A stretch of 34,095 nucleotides of DNA. Origin: Acidobacteriota bacterium. Its GTDB lineage: Bacteria; Acidobacteriota; Terriglobia; Terriglobales; Acidobacteriaceae. The notes below the pieces were generated by a model. The model saw only the letters and a list, made by a program, of their open reading frames with translations, searched no databases and was not told where the DNA came from. Shown here in pieces: positions 26,112 through 34,095 of the stretch. Location of the stretch: assembly GCA_021827845.1 (NCBI GenBank), contig JAKAUB010000158.1, positions 1-34,095 on the forward strand, in the 5' to 3' direction. The number at the start of each line of letters is the position of its first letter. The first letter of the stretch is position 1. The position numbers and the translations under genes were made by a program.

Positions 26112-26882
26112 TCAGCAAGGAAGTCGGACAGGAATTCCGTCGCTGGCGAGTTGCTGCTTCAAGGTGCGTGCATCGCTGATGCCGCGATGAAAGATGCTGG
26201 CAGCGAGCGCGGCATCGGCACGGCCGGCGGTAAAAACTTGCGTAAAGTGCCCGGCATTCCCACCGCCGCCGGATGCAATGACAGGAATGCTGACGGCATC
26301 GGCCACGGCCGCAGTCAGCGGGCAATCAAATCCTGCCTGCGTACCATCAGCGTCCATCGATGTCAGCAGAATCTCTCCGGCGCCGCGCTGTTCGGCTTCG
26401 CGTGCCCAATCCATTACGCGTCGGGCGGTGGCGCGACGCCCCCCACTGGAGAACACCTCCGCAAGTTCCGGCGCAGTTGGACCGCGGCGGGCATCAATCG
26501 CGACGACCACCGCCTGCGAACCGAAGCGCGCACCAATTTCGCTGATAACATCCGGCCGCCCCAACGCGGCGGAGTTGATGCTGACCTTGTCGGCGCCGGC
26601 ATCGAAAACCTGTCGCGCGTCGTCCAGGGAGCGGATTCCGCCGCCTACAGTAAGCGGAACAAAGATGCGTTCGGCAGCCCGGCGCACGCTCTCCAGCAGG
26701 ATGCCCCGTTCCTGATGCGTGGCCGTAATGTCGAGAAACACGATCTCATCGGCACCGCCGGCAGCGTGGCGAATGGCGAGCTCAGCGGGGTCGCCCGCGT
26801 CCATCAGATCAAGAAACTGGACCCCCTTCACCACGCGACCTGCATGCACATCCAGACAGGCAATAATGCGGCGTGTCAGCAT
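26112..26882 (-). CDS. hisF: Imidazole glycerol phosphate synthase, cyclase subunit
   Basis: HisF uses ammonia channelled from HisH to convert PRFAR to imidazole glycerol phosphate and AICAR. The 256-residue barrel starts with [20 protein letters not shown]; the catalytic aspartates are Asp11 and Asp130 (VVVAIDARR). The phosphate motifs [11 protein letters not shown] and ASGGGG are present. The start at ATG 26882 overlaps the end of hisH by 7 bp and is preceded by GAGGTG. Sizes and motifs are standard. Confidence 0.96.
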   Translation of the reverse strand: MLTRRIIACLDVHAGRVVKGVQFLDLMDAGDPAELAIRHAAGGADEIVFLDITATHQERGILLESVRRAAERIFVPLTVGGGIRSLDDARQVFDAGADKVSINSAALGRPDVISEIGARFGSQAVVVAIDARRGPTAPELAEVFSSGGRRATARRVMDWAREAEQRGAGEILLTSMDADGTQAGFDCPLTAAVADAVSIPVIASGGGGNAGHFTQVFTAGRADAALAASIFHRGISDARTLKQQLASDGIPVRLPC

Positions 26883-27484
26883 CGCGGCACCTCAAGAAAA
26901 TTCCGCAGAATCTGCAGGCCCGCTTCGCCGGACTTTTCCGGATGAAATTGTACGGCCATCCAGTTGTCGCGTTCCGCAGCAGCGGTAAATTGACGCCCAT
27001 AGTTCGTACTGGCAACCGTCGCCTCAATCATTGGGGCACTGTAGGAGTGTGTGAAGTAGACGAAGCATGGATCGGGAATATCGCACAGGATGCGCGAGGG
27101 GCGGACGCGCTCGATGGAATTCCAGCCGACATGGGGCGATTTGACGGTTCCGGGAAACCGGTCGCAGGTACCGGGAAACACGCTGAGTCCGTGCGTCTCC
27201 GGAGCTTCTGTACTGCCTTCAAACAACCATTGCAGACCCACGCAGATGCCAAGGAACGGGCTGCCCGCGCTGACTCGCTCGCGGATAGCATCTGCCATTC
27301 CGCTCTCATGGAGTACGCGCGTAGCAGAAAAATGACCGACCCCAGGCAGAACGATATGGGCTGCGAATCGCAAATCATCCGGAGTGGCAGCGATCCGGAC
27401 ATCGGCTCCGCAGGCGCGCAGAGCCTTAGTAACGGAGGGAATATTTCCGGCCTGATAGTCGATGACCGTCACAGAGGCGGGCAC
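26876..27484 (-). CDS. hisH: Imidazole glycerol phosphate synthase, glutaminase subunit
   Basis: HisH hydrolyses glutamine and delivers ammonia to HisF. The 202-residue class-I amidotransferase has the oxyanion strand LPGVGHF, the nucleophile Cys81 in GICVGLQ, and the triad residues His181 and Glu183 in FHPEKSG. PHVGWN (substrate-side loop) is present. It starts with GTG at 27484, supported by a strong GGGAGGAA ribosome-binding site, 15 bp after the hisB stop codon. Confidence 0.96.
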   Translation of the reverse strand: MPASVTVIDYQAGNIPSVTKALRACGADVRIAATPDDLRFAAHIVLPGVGHFSATRVLHESGMADAIRERVSAGSPFLGICVGLQWLFEGSTEAPETHGLSVFPGTCDRFPGTVKSPHVGWNSIERVRPSRILCDIPDPCFVYFTHSYSAPMIEATVASTNYGRQFTAAAERDNWMAVQFHPEKSGEAGLQILRNFLEVPRC

Positions 27485-27499
27485 GTAGATTCCTCCCGT

Positions 27500-28108
27500 T
27501 TACAAAAGGCCCTTGGTGCTGGGCAGCATGGATTTCAGTTGTTGGTCGCGCGAGCAGGCGAAGCGCAGCGCGCGCGCAAAGGCCTTGAACATTGCCTCCA
27601 CCTTGTGATGATTCGACCGGCCGTAGAGCACTTTGATGTGGACGTTGGCGCGAGCGCCGCGCGCAAACCCCTCAAAAAAATCCGCCAGCAACTCGGACTG
27701 CAGATCGCCGACGAGTCGCACGCGCAGTTGCGGGTCAATCACATGTGCCGCGCGGCCGCTTAGATCAATGGCGGCTGCCGCGAGTGTTTCATCCATCGGC
27801 ATTAGAAAATACCCAGCGCGCAGAATGCCGCGCTTGTCGCCGAGTGCCTGCGTGAACGCCTCGCCCAGCGCGATGCCGATATCTTCGACCGTGTGATGCT
27901 GATCGACGTCGAGGTCGCCATCACACTGCAGCCGGAGATCGAACGCGCCGTGGCGCGCAAACAGCTCCAGCATGTGATCGAGGAAGCGAATGCCGGTGTG
28001 GACGTCGTATTTGCCGGAGCCGTCAATAGTCAACGCCAGCGAAATCCGCGTCTCCGTGGTGTTGCGCTCCAGCCTGGCCGATCTCGTCTTTAGCGATTTG
28101 GCTGCCAT
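27500..28108 (-). CDS. hisB: Imidazoleglycerol-phosphate dehydratase
   Basis: HisB removes water from imidazole glycerol phosphate to give imidazole acetol phosphate. The 202-residue protein is the monofunctional type without the N-terminal phosphatase domain found in E. coli. The two metal-binding histidine motifs are present: HHTVEDIG in the first repeat and [15 protein letters not shown] in the second, along with [13 protein letters not shown]. The ATG at 28108 has AAGGAG upstream; it overlaps the end of hisC by 19 bp. Because HisB here lacks a phosphatase, histidinol phosphatase must be encoded elsewhere. Confidence 0.96.
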   Translation of the reverse strand: MAAKSLKTRSARLERNTTETRISLALTIDGSGKYDVHTGIRFLDHMLELFARHGAFDLRLQCDGDLDVDQHHTVEDIGIALGEAFTQALGDKRGILRAGYFLMPMDETLAAAAIDLSGRAAHVIDPQLRVRLVGDLQSELLADFFEGFARGARANVHIKVLYGRSNHHKVEAMFKAFARALRFACSRDQQLKSMLPSTKGLL

Positions 28109-29184
28109 GCAATCTCCTTGAGCGATGCTTCCAATGCAGCAAGACCCGCGCGTGTATGTTCCACGGCTCCCAGCGTGATGCGCACGCAACCCGCGCAGCC
28201 CGGGTCGCTGCTGCGATCCCGTACCAGTACGCCGCGACAGCGCATGGCTTCCACCAGCTCACGATGCTTTGCGCCAATCTGCATCAGGATGAAGTTGGCG
28301 TGGCTGGGGTAAAAGAAAACTTCCATGCGCGTCAGCTTCTGCTGTGCGAGTGCAAGGCTTTGCGTCACCTGATCGGCGTACCAGCGGATGTAGTCTTCGT
28401 CGGCCAGCGCCTCCGGCAGGCATTCCAGCGCAATGGAATTCACGTTATAAGGCGAGCTTACTTTGCGGATGAACCGCATTGTTTGTGGGTGCGCCGCCAG
28501 CAGACCGATGCGCAGTCCGGCCAGGCCATAGGCTTTTGAAAATGTACGGGCGACGATAAGGTTTTCACGAGCCGCCGTATGGGCGAGAACGCTGTCGCCG
28601 TGAAAGTGAATGTACGCTTCATCGACCAACAGTGCGGTCTGCGGATGGGCTGCGGCGATCTCGAGCAGGAAATCGGAATCCGCAGTCGCGCCGGTCGGAT
28701 TATTCGGCGACGCCAGCATAACCAGACGTGTTCTGCTGTTGATCGCGGCTGCAAGGTCATCGTAGGGAAATTGCAGGTCTGGCTTTGCTTGTACGGAATG
28801 CACTGTAGCGCCGGTCATCTCCGCATACAGCCGGTACATGGAGAAGGTGGGCGTCACGACGATCACTTCATCGTCTGGTTCCAGGTAGGTTTCGCAAACC
28901 AGATGCAACGCCTCATCGACGCCGTTGGTAAGCAGCACGGCCTCCGGCTGCAGGCCAAAGTGATCGGCGACGATCCGCTCCACCGGTTCGCGCTCTGGAT
29001 ACCGCGTGAGCGACGCCGCTGCGACGCGCTGCAGGACGGCCTGAACGAGCGGGGAGGGTGCCAGCGTGTTCTCGTTAAAGTCCAGGCGCAGCCCTTCGCG
29101 TCCTGCCAGCGGCGGATGATACTCGTGCATGCGTTCAACAGCTGCGCGCGGACGCAGAGCCTGTTTCGTGGAGGCCTCTGTCAT
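28090..29184 (-). CDS. hisC: Histidinol-phosphate aminotransferase
   Basis: HisC transfers an amino group from glutamate to imidazole acetol phosphate. The 364-residue PLP enzyme of fold type I has NENTLAPSP near residue 38, SPNNPTG at 159-165, [10 protein letters not shown], and the PLP lysine Lys217 in [17 protein letters not shown]-terminal Arg region [14 protein letters not shown] binds the substrate carboxylate. Its ATG overlaps the hisD stop as ATGA, so translation is coupled. Confidence 0.95.
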   Translation of the reverse strand: MTEASTKQALRPRAAVERMHEYHPPLAGREGLRLDFNENTLAPSPLVQAVLQRVAAASLTRYPEREPVERIVADHFGLQPEAVLLTNGVDEALHLVCETYLEPDDEVIVVTPTFSMYRLYAEMTGATVHSVQAKPDLQFPYDDLAAAINSRTRLVMLASPNNPTGATADSDFLLEIAAAHPQTALLVDEAYIHFHGDSVLAHTAARENLIVARTFSKAYGLAGLRIGLLAAHPQTMRFIRKVSSPYNVNSIALECLPEALADEDYIRWYADQVTQSLALAQQKLTRMEVFFYPSHANFILMQIGAKHRELVEAMRCRGVLVRDRSSDPGCAGCVRITLGAVEHTRAGLAALEASLKEIAWQPNR

Positions 29185-30461
29185 CGTTTTCCTCCGGAAT
29201 TCCTGCTCGCCATGCGTACCGCAACACTTGCAGCATGTGCAACGAGACCTTCTGCAGTGGCGAGCGTCATGGTTGCTTCGCCCAGCGTAGCGAGTCCGGC
29301 CGGCGAGTACTCCTGCGTCGTCACGATCCGCAAAAAGTCGTACACGCTCAAACCGCCGCGCACGCGGGCCGCGCGGCCCGTCGGCAGAACGTGGTTTGGG
29401 CCGGAGACATAGTCGCCCATGCTCTGCGGCGTTGTGCCGCCGATGAAGATGGAACCTGCGTTGCGAATGTGCGCAAGATCGTCACGGTCGTCGACCGTGA
29501 GATGCTCCGCGGCAATCCGATTCGTCACAGTGAGGGTCTCTGCATGGTCTCGCGTAAGAAAAATGACGCCATGGGCAGCTAGCGACTGGCGGGCGATCGG
29601 ATTTTTTGCGGCCTGCCGGTCCGCCTCTTTCGCCGTGGCCTTTGCCAACGCCTGGTTGGCAGTAATCAGGATGGCCATGGCCTCCGGATCGTGTTCCGCC
29701 TGGGCGACAAGGTCCGCCGCGATCCAGGCTGGGTCGCCCGACTCACTGGCGACGGCAATCTCTGTCGGGCCGGCCATCATGTCGATGGCACAGTCAAAGG
29801 CGACGAGCCGTTTGGCTGTGGTGACGTAGAGATTCCCGGGTCCGACGATTTTTTCCACGCGAGGGATGGACGCTGTTCCATAGGCCAGCGCTGCGACCGC
29901 CTGTGCGCCGCCGATGCGGTACATCTCCTCCACGCCTGCCAGGTGCGCGGCTGCTAGCGTTTCGCGCGCGGGACGCGGAGAGACGACCACCACACGTTCG
30001 ACGCCAGCCACGCGAGCTGGGAGTGCAGTCATCAGCAGCGTGGAGGGCAGCGGATATCGGCCACCGGGCACGTAGCAGCCGACCGAGGCGAGTGGCAGGC
30101 AGCGCTGTCCAACGGTGCGCCCAGCAGCGGTTCGCGACCAGTTTTTCGGCATCTGCCACTGGGCAAACTGGCGGATGTTTTTTGCCGCTGTCTGCATGGC
30201 GCGCCGCAGGTCCGGCGGCGTCTGATCCCACGCAGCGGCCATCTCCTGCTTCGATACCTGGAGAGAACTCCCCGGCTCCAGCCCGTCGAAGCGCATGGCA
30301 TAGGTGCGCAGCGCCTTGTCGCCGCCACGCCGAATGCCGCTGAGGATGCGCCGAACTGAGGGCTCTAGGCGCGCAGTGGCTGCGCCGGAGCGATCTTCAA
30401 TCTGGCGCAGCCTGCGTTCTGCTTCTCGAGCGGATGGTCCGAATGTGCGAATGACTTTCAT
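29181..30461 (-). CDS. hisD: Histidinol dehydrogenase
   Basis: HisD oxidises histidinol to histidine in two NAD-dependent steps with a bound zinc. The 426-residue protein has VGCYVPGGRYPLPSTLLMT, QAVAALAYGT, KIVGPGNLYVTTAKR, the zinc ligands in QAEHDPEA (Gln and His near 254 and 257), the catalytic AAEHL pair (Glu319, His320), and GDYVSGPNHVLPTG with the Asp ligand near 350. I start at ATG 30461 rather than the TTG one codon upstream; AGAGG precedes it. It lies 19 bp after hisG. Confidence 0.96.
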   Translation of the reverse strand: MKVIRTFGPSAREAERRLRQIEDRSGAATARLEPSVRRILSGIRRGGDKALRTYAMRFDGLEPGSSLQVSKQEMAAAWDQTPPDLRRAMQTAAKNIRQFAQWQMPKNWSRTAAGRTVGQRCLPLASVGCYVPGGRYPLPSTLLMTALPARVAGVERVVVVSPRPARETLAAAHLAGVEEMYRIGGAQAVAALAYGTASIPRVEKIVGPGNLYVTTAKRLVAFDCAIDMMAGPTEIAVASESGDPAWIAADLVAQAEHDPEAMAILITANQALAKATAKEADRQAAKNPIARQSLAAHGVIFLTRDHAETLTVTNRIAAEHLTVDDRDDLAHIRNAGSIFIGGTTPQSMGDYVSGPNHVLPTGRAARVRGGLSVYDFLRIVTTQEYSPAGLATLGEATMTLATAEGLVAHAASVAVRMASRNSGGKR

Positions 30462-30480
30462 CAACGTGGTGCCTCTTGCT

Positions 30481-31356
30481 TTACAGCACGATTTTGTTCA
30501 GCGGGTATTCGACGATGCCGGTGGCGTGCGCAGCTTTCAATCGGGGAATCACGTCGCGCACGGTTCGCTCATCGATGATGGTGTTGACAGCGGCCCATTC
30601 AGAATCGCTGAGCGTAGAGATCGTCGGTGAGTTCAACGCGGGCAGCACGGCCAGCACGGCAGCAAGATCGACGGAGCGCACATTCATCATCAGGCCAACT
30701 TGGCCCTGTGCGTCGATAGCTCCCTTCAGCATCATGGCAATGTTGCTGATCTTTTCCTTCTTCCACGGGTCAGCCCACGCGGCACAGTTGGCGATTAACT
30801 GCGTTTCACTCTCGAGAACGGTTTCGATAATGCGCAGGCGATTCGCCCGCAGAGAGCTGCCCGTCTCGGTCACTTCCACGATGGCATCGGCGAGCACCGG
30901 CGGTTTTACTTCCGTCGCGCCCCAGCTAAAGTCCACTTGCACGGGGATGTTCTTGCCGGCAAAGTAACGGCGGGTGGCTTCTACCAGCTCAGTGGCAATG
31001 ATCTTTCCGGCGAGATCTTCGGCGCGCTGATAGGGTGAGTCCTCCGGCACGGCCAGCACCCAGCGCACCTTCTGGCGGCTCTGCTTGGAGTACGTCAGGC
31101 TGGCGATGGTCTCAACCGCAAGGCCGCTTTCTGTCACCCAGTCATTGCCGGTCAGCCCCGCGTCCAACGCGCCATGGTTCACGTAGCGCGCCATCTCCTG
31201 CGCACGGATCAGCATGCATTCAATATCGGGATCGTCGATGCCGGGAAAGTAGGACCGGCCGTTAGCGAAGATGCGCCAGCCGGCGCGCTCAAATAAGGCA
31301 ATCGTTGCGTCCTGCAGACTGCCCTTTGGAATACCGAGACGAAGTTTGCGGCTCAT
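30481..31356 (-). CDS. hisG: ATP phosphoribosyltransferase, long form
   Basis: HisG couples ATP and PRPP to form phosphoribosyl-ATP, the committed and feedback-inhibited step of histidine synthesis. At 291 residues it is the long form, with catalytic domains ([27 protein letters not shown], and the PRPP loop region [14 protein letters not shown]) and a C-terminal regulatory domain (from about [17 protein letters not shown]), so it would be inhibited by histidine directly and needs no HisZ. Its ATG overlaps the hisI stop as ATGA and has AAGGAG upstream. It thus adds an enzyme-level control to the transcriptional attenuation seen upstream. Confidence 0.96.
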   Translation of the reverse strand: MSRKLRLGIPKGSLQDATIALFERAGWRIFANGRSYFPGIDDPDIECMLIRAQEMARYVNHGALDAGLTGNDWVTESGLAVETIASLTYSKQSRQKVRWVLAVPEDSPYQRAEDLAGKIIATELVEATRRYFAGKNIPVQVDFSWGATEVKPPVLADAIVEVTETGSSLRANRLRIIETVLESETQLIANCAAWADPWKKEKISNIAMMLKGAIDAQGQVGLMMNVRSVDLAAVLAVLPALNSPTISTLSDSEWAAVNTIIDERTVRDVIPRLKAAHATGIVEYPLNKIVL

Positions 31357-31745
31357 GCCTGCTCCTTGCTGCCGGCGGTCTGCGCGGCGTTCAGTGCGAT
31401 GGGACGAGTGAAGCAGCTGACAGTTCCTTCATGGCAGACGAGGCCGTCGCCTTCAACCACCACGCGGAACAGTAAAGTGTCCTGGTCGCAGTCGGTGCGT
31501 GCTTCTACGATGCGCAGCCGGTTGCCGCTGGTCTCGCCTTTCATCCAGAGTTTTTGCCGGGTGCGGCTCCAGAACGTGACAAAACCAGATTCGAGAGTTT
31601 TGCGGTAGCTCTCGGGATTCAGAAAGCCGACCATCAGCAGCTCGCCGGTGGCGGCGTCCTGCACAATGCCCGGAACCAGGCCGTCGAGCTTGGTGAAGTC
31701 GATTGCAGCGGTGCCGGATTCCGGCGATGAGACGGGTGCAGTCAT
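31353..31745 (-). CDS. hisI: Phosphoribosyl-AMP cyclohydrolase
   Basis: HisI opens the adenine ring of phosphoribosyl-AMP to give ProFAR. The 130-residue protein is the stand-alone cyclohydrolase without a HisE pyrophosphohydrolase domain. Metal ligands are clear: Asp85, Asp87 and Asp89 with Cys86 in DCDQDTLL, and Cys104 and Cys111 in [27 protein letters not shown] is the substrate block. It is the first structural gene of the his operon; its ATG lies 34 bases after the T tract of the attenuator terminator and has AGGA about ten bases upstream. hisE is not in the window. Confidence 0.95.
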   Translation of the reverse strand: MTAPVSSPESGTAAIDFTKLDGLVPGIVQDAATGELLMVGFLNPESYRKTLESGFVTFWSRTRQKLWMKGETSGNRLRIVEARTDCDQDTLLFRVVVEGDGLVCHEGTVSCFTRPIALNAAQTAGSKEQA

Positions 31746-31778
31746 TTTGGCAAAATCCTAAGAGTGAAATTTCGGCTT

Positions 31779-31815
31779 AAAAACAAAAATCCCGCGGATG
31801 CGAGGCATCAGCGGG
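31779..31815 (-). terminator. Intrinsic terminator (3:4 hairpin) of the his attenuator
   Basis: On the minus strand CCCGCTGATGC (31815-31805) pairs with GCATCCGCGGG (31801-31791) with a single T/C mismatch and a CTC loop, followed at once by ATTTTTGTTTTT (31790-31779). It lies between the His-rich leader ORF and hisI, so it stops transcription before the structural genes unless its 5' arm is held by the antiterminator. Confidence 0.9.
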
Positions 31816-31853
31816 CGGCTTTGGAACGGAGCTCCTGAAGTCTTTTGGAGAGA

Positions 31854-31931
31854 TCAGGGATGGTTCGGTAGCGCTTCGCTGACACCGGTCGCGATGTGAT
31901 GGGTGTGCGAATGGTGTCGGTGAAGCTGCAT
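31854..31931 (-). CDS. hisL: His operon leader peptide
   Basis: A 25-codon ORF, ATG to TGA, whose residues 4-12 read HRHHSHTHH: six His in nine codons, plus His24. Such density is the signature of a leader peptide that senses charged His-tRNA. It lies 108 bp upstream of hisI, with the terminator hairpin in between. The ATG is the only possible start, since an in-frame TGA lies eleven codons upstream with no other ATG, GTG or TTG between. There is no Shine-Dalgarno sequence. The promoter places the transcript start on the ATG, so initiation is probably leaderless. Both CAC and CAT codons are used. The gene symbol is by function; there is no expected sequence similarity to enterobacterial HisL beyond the His run. 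Confidence 0.88.
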   Translation of the reverse strand: MQLHRHHSHTHHIATGVSEALPNHP

Positions 31932-31937
31932 GAGAAA

Positions 31938-31965
31938 ACGATAGCAGAATCTCGGGCTGTGTCAA
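31938..31965 (-). promoter_or_regulatory. His operon promoter
   Basis: On the minus strand a perfect -35 box TTGACA (31965-31960) is followed after 16 bases by an extended -10, TGC plus TATCGT (31943-31938). The last base of the -10 is 6 bases from the ATG of the leader ORF, so the predicted transcript start is the A of that ATG at about 31931. This is the best vegetative promoter match in the window. Confidence 0.8.
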
Positions 31966-32023
31966 ATCGGCGGAAACGGGCAGGGATAGATTCCCCCTCC
32001 GTTCACCACCCATTGATGCAGCG

Positions 32024-32055
32024 AGGCCCAGGCGGTATTCCGCTCACCTGGGCCT
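32024..32055 (-). terminator. Hairpin after the BNR-repeat gene
   Basis: AGGCCCAG (minus strand, 32055-32048) pairs with CTGGGCCT (32031-32024), with an inner GCGG/CCGC stem and AATA loop separated by a small bulge. It begins 10 bases after the stop codon of the BNR gene and lies upstream of the his promoter. There is no T tract, so it is a probable 3'-end stabiliser or weak terminator. Confidence 0.5.
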
Positions 32056-32065
32056 TCTGCAGCAG

Positions 32066-34095
32066 CTACTGGCAGGCGCTTGCCGGGCTCATTGGGTCAG
32101 CATGGAGCGTCGGTTGATGCTCCCGCGTCAGCTCCTGATTGACAGCAGTGATCTTCGGCTGAACCTCGCCGTTCCACGCCTTCGTCACTGTTGCCAGATC
32201 CTTGCAGTAGTCCGTGAAAGCGGACTGCATGGCGGCTGTCGGCGCGCTGTCGGCGCTATCCACCAGCGTGGCTAGCGAGCCGAATTCTCCGTTCAGCAGG
32301 CCAAGGGAGGGCTTCGGTTTCGTCGGACTAAAGCCGCCGCCACCTTTTTTGCCTTCCACTTTCTTGACTGCTTCATCCAGCGCCTGCATCTGCTGTTTCA
32401 GTGCGGGCGAGGCATTCGGAGTCGCTGCCTGTTCTTTTTCGATTGCATCGTGCAGCGCTGCGGCGGCCTTGTGGTCGGCATAGGTCGCGCTGGTCATGGC
32501 GGCTGCTTTCCGTTCCAGGGCAAACTGTTGCTGGAGCGCAGCTGGCGTGACGGTGACGCGCGGGTCAATGGCGACTTGCAGTGGGCGCTGATACGTTTTG
32601 CCGTCCACGGTCAGCCGCACCTGGTACTCGCCGGGCAGAACCAGCGCGCCCTGCGGCTCCGGCTGCGTCTTGTGTTCCACGGCGGCGATGGGGTAGTGGT
32701 GTTGCAGGGAATCCGGCCGCGTGTACCGCAGATCCCAGAGAAACCGCTGCATGCCAGCGCCTTTGGACAGCGGGATGGGTTTGGCCAGCCAGTAATCCGG
32801 CACATGCGGCGGCGGCTCGGTGGAGGGCGGGATCGGCTGCGACGAGTACTCGCGCACCAACGCGCCCTTGCTGTCGTAAATCGCAAGCTTGATGTCGCCC
32901 TTCGGCGCGGATTGCAGATAGTAGTCGATCAGCGCGCCGTCCGGAGGATTGCTGGCGGCAGGCATCTCCGGCGGAAAGGGTGTGTCGCCGTTCTGATCGA
33001 ACTGCACGCGGAACGCCCGCGCCGGCTGGTAGAGGAAGACCTTGTGGCGCGCGGTGGCAGCGTCAATCTGTCGCAGCGGGCTTACGTCGTCCAGAATCCA
33101 GAACGCGCGGCCGTAGGTGGCCGCCACCAGATCATTCCCATGCACCTGCAGGTCGCGCACAGAAGCCACGGGCATGTTCAGCCGCAGCGGATTCCATTGC
33201 TTGCCCTGATCGAACGAGACCCAAGTGCCATTCTCCGTGCCCGCGTAGAGCAGGGTTTTGCGCACCGGGTCTTCGCGAACCACGCGGACAAAATCACCAT
33301 CGGGAATCCCTGCGTCTACGCGCGTCCACGTCTTGCCGTAATCCGCCGTGCGGAAGATGTACGCATGACGGTCATTCTCTTCATGGCGGTCCACGGAGAC
33401 GTAGGCCACTGCTGGGTCAAAATGTGATGCCTCCACCATGCTGATAATGGAGTACTGCGTCAGTCCTGGCGGCGTCACCGGCTGCCACTTCTTGCCGCCG
33501 TCGCGCGTTAACTGCACCAGACCGTTGGTCGTGCCCACCCAGATTTCCCCGGCCGCTTTTGGTGACGGAGAAAAGGCGTTGATGGCCGTGCGGTTCGGCA
33601 GCTTCAACGTCTCTTTCACTTCCTGCGTGCGTAATGCTTTCGTCTGGGAGGCTTCGGCCTTGTCCTGCTGCTTGCTTTGTTCGTTGCGTTCGGCATTGCC
33701 GGGCCGGCTCGTCAGGTCAGGACTGATCTTGGTCCAGGTGCGGCCCTGGTCGCGTGTCTCCAGCAGGAACTGCGTGCCTTCATAGAAGACGCTGGGATCC
33801 TGCGGAGAGAACGCCAGCGGTGGATTCATCGCCAGGCGGAAGTCACCGTCCCGATCGACGTTTGGCGAAATCGTCTGCACCTGCCGGTTGGAGCGATTCA
33901 CCAGTACCAGCCCGCGCGCCGGACCACCCGCAAACACCAGGTCAGGATTTTTAGGATCGGGGACAATGTAGCCAAACTCATAGGCAGCCACGGGATCCCA
34001 GTCGAGGAATGTAATTTCGCCGTAGTCGCCGCGGCTCAGGGTGCCAATGCTGCCGCTGTCCTGCTGCGTGCCATACACCCAGTAGGCAAAGCGGT
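32066..34095 (-). CDS. BNR/Asp-box beta-propeller protein (sortilin/exo-sialidase-like fold), 5' part missing
   Basis: The frame is open to the right edge, so the N-terminus lies outside; 675 residues are visible. At least four Asp-box (S/T-x-D-x-G-x-x-W) turns are seen: TRDQGRTW, TRDGGKKW, TADYGKTW and SFDQGKQW, each at the end of a propeller blade, and the edge reads FAYWVYGTQQDSGS, a typical blade start in this family. A Thr/Pro-rich non-propeller C-terminal region with helical stretches follows. Such proteins are usually exported and annotated as VPS10-domain or glycosyl hydrolase-like proteins, but no sialidase catalytic Arg triad can be claimed. A GTG at 34078 is internal, since homology continues upstream. 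It is followed by a hairpin and then by the his promoter. Confidence 0.78.
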   Translation of the reverse strand, partial: RFAYWVYGTQQDSGSIGTLSRGDYGEITFLDWDPVAAYEFGYIVPDPKNPDLVFAGGPARGLVLVNRSNRQVQTISPNVDRDGDFRLAMNPPLAFSPQDPSVFYEGTQFLLETRDQGRTWTKISPDLTSRPGNAERNEQSKQQDKAEASQTKALRTQEVKETLKLPNRTAINAFSPSPKAAGEIWVGTTNGLVQLTRDGGKKWQPVTPPGLTQYSIISMVEASHFDPAVAYVSVDRHEENDRHAYIFRTADYGKTWTRVDAGIPDGDFVRVVREDPVRKTLLYAGTENGTWVSFDQGKQWNPLRLNMPVASVRDLQVHGNDLVAATYGRAFWILDDVSPLRQIDAATARHKVFLYQPARAFRVQFDQNGDTPFPPEMPAASNPPDGALIDYYLQSAPKGDIKLAIYDSKGALVREYSSQPIPPSTEPPPHVPDYWLAKPIPLSKGAGMQRFLWDLRYTRPDSLQHHYPIAAVEHKTQPEPQGALVLPGEYQVRLTVDGKTYQRPLQVAIDPRVTVTPAALQQQFALERKAAAMTSATYADHKAAAALHDAIEKEQAATPNASPALKQQMQALDEAVKKVEGKKGGGGFSPTKPKPSLGLLNGEFGSLATLVDSADSAPTAAMQSAFTDYCKDLATVTKAWNGEVQPKITAVNQELTREHQPTLHADPMSPASACQ

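Larger units (their letters stand above)
31779..31931 (-). promoter_or_regulatory. His operon transcription attenuator (leader RNA with alternative hairpins)
   Basis: The leader can fold in two exclusive ways. Segment 1, in codons 5-9 of the leader ORF, is GACACC (31918-31913) plus TCGC (31910-31907); it pairs with GCGA (31892-31889) and GGTGTC (31886-31881), a 6+4 bp helix with a 2x2 internal loop. Segment 2, GGTGTCAGCG (31886-31877), can instead pair with segment 3, CGCTGATGCC (31813-31804): ten pairs, eight Watson-Crick and two G-U. Segment 3 overlaps the 5' arm of the terminator. A ribosome stalled on the His codons would hide segment 1, free segment 2, form 2:3 and let RNA polymerase pass into hisI; with ample His-tRNA, 1:2 and the terminator form. 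A small local hairpin (31886-31867) can also hold segment 2. The pairings are read directly; function is inferred from the known enterobacterial his and trp attenuators. Confidence 0.88.

Noticed and set aside
31777-32013. A 78-codon minus-strand ORF across the his leader
   Set aside because: It lies in another frame over the promoter, leader peptide and terminator hairpin, and shows no family features; the short His-rich ORF with the alternative hairpins explains the region.

Overview
The window is a dense stretch of bacterial chromosome, around 60% GC by eye, with no rRNA, tRNA, CRISPR array or mobile element that I can see. The protein mix points to an acidobacterium of the Terriglobia (Acidobacteriaceae) type: a BBP2-type outer-membrane porin, a secreted M13 metallopeptidase, BNR/Asp-box propeller proteins, a long-form HisG, LptE next to HolA (so a Gram-negative envelope), and tilS followed by ftsH. 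The taxonomic call is an inference from family resemblance, not from a search.

Left part (1-5135). On the minus strand, in transcription order, lie a GNAT acetyltransferase, ispD, an ArsR-type regulator, a short-chain dehydrogenase, a terminator, ispF and the first part of a C45/phospholipase-B-like hydrolase that runs off the left edge. ispD and ispF supply two steps of the MEP isoprenoid pathway. tilS is divergent from the GNAT gene.

Middle part (5136-16962). ftsH follows tilS and is preceded by a strong sigma-54 (-24/-12) promoter match and followed by a terminator. Next come a secreted clan GH-D glycosidase-like protein, lptE-holA, a convergent DMT-family transporter, a secreted M13 peptidase, a divergent secreted propeller-like protein of unknown function, and a polytopic membrane protein.

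Nitrogen part (17165-23192). gltB and gltD overlap by 8 bp and encode the two subunits of glutamate synthase. They converge on a minus-strand outer-membrane porin gene.

Histidine part (23200-32000, minus strand). A compact operon hisI-hisG-hisD-hisC-hisB-hisH-hisF-hisA is followed by a LysR regulator and the porin gene. Upstream of hisI lies the most striking feature of the window, a complete textbook-style transcription attenuator: a 25-codon leader ORF with six His codons in nine positions (residues 4-12), a 1:2 hairpin built on those His codons, a 10-bp antiterminator (2:3), and an intrinsic terminator (3:4) with a T-rich tract just before hisI. The leader ORF has no Shine-Dalgarno sequence. 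A promoter with a perfect -35 box and an extended -10 would place the transcription start on the A of its ATG, so the leader peptide may be read from a leaderless mRNA. The right edge is occupied by a partial BNR/Asp-box propeller protein.
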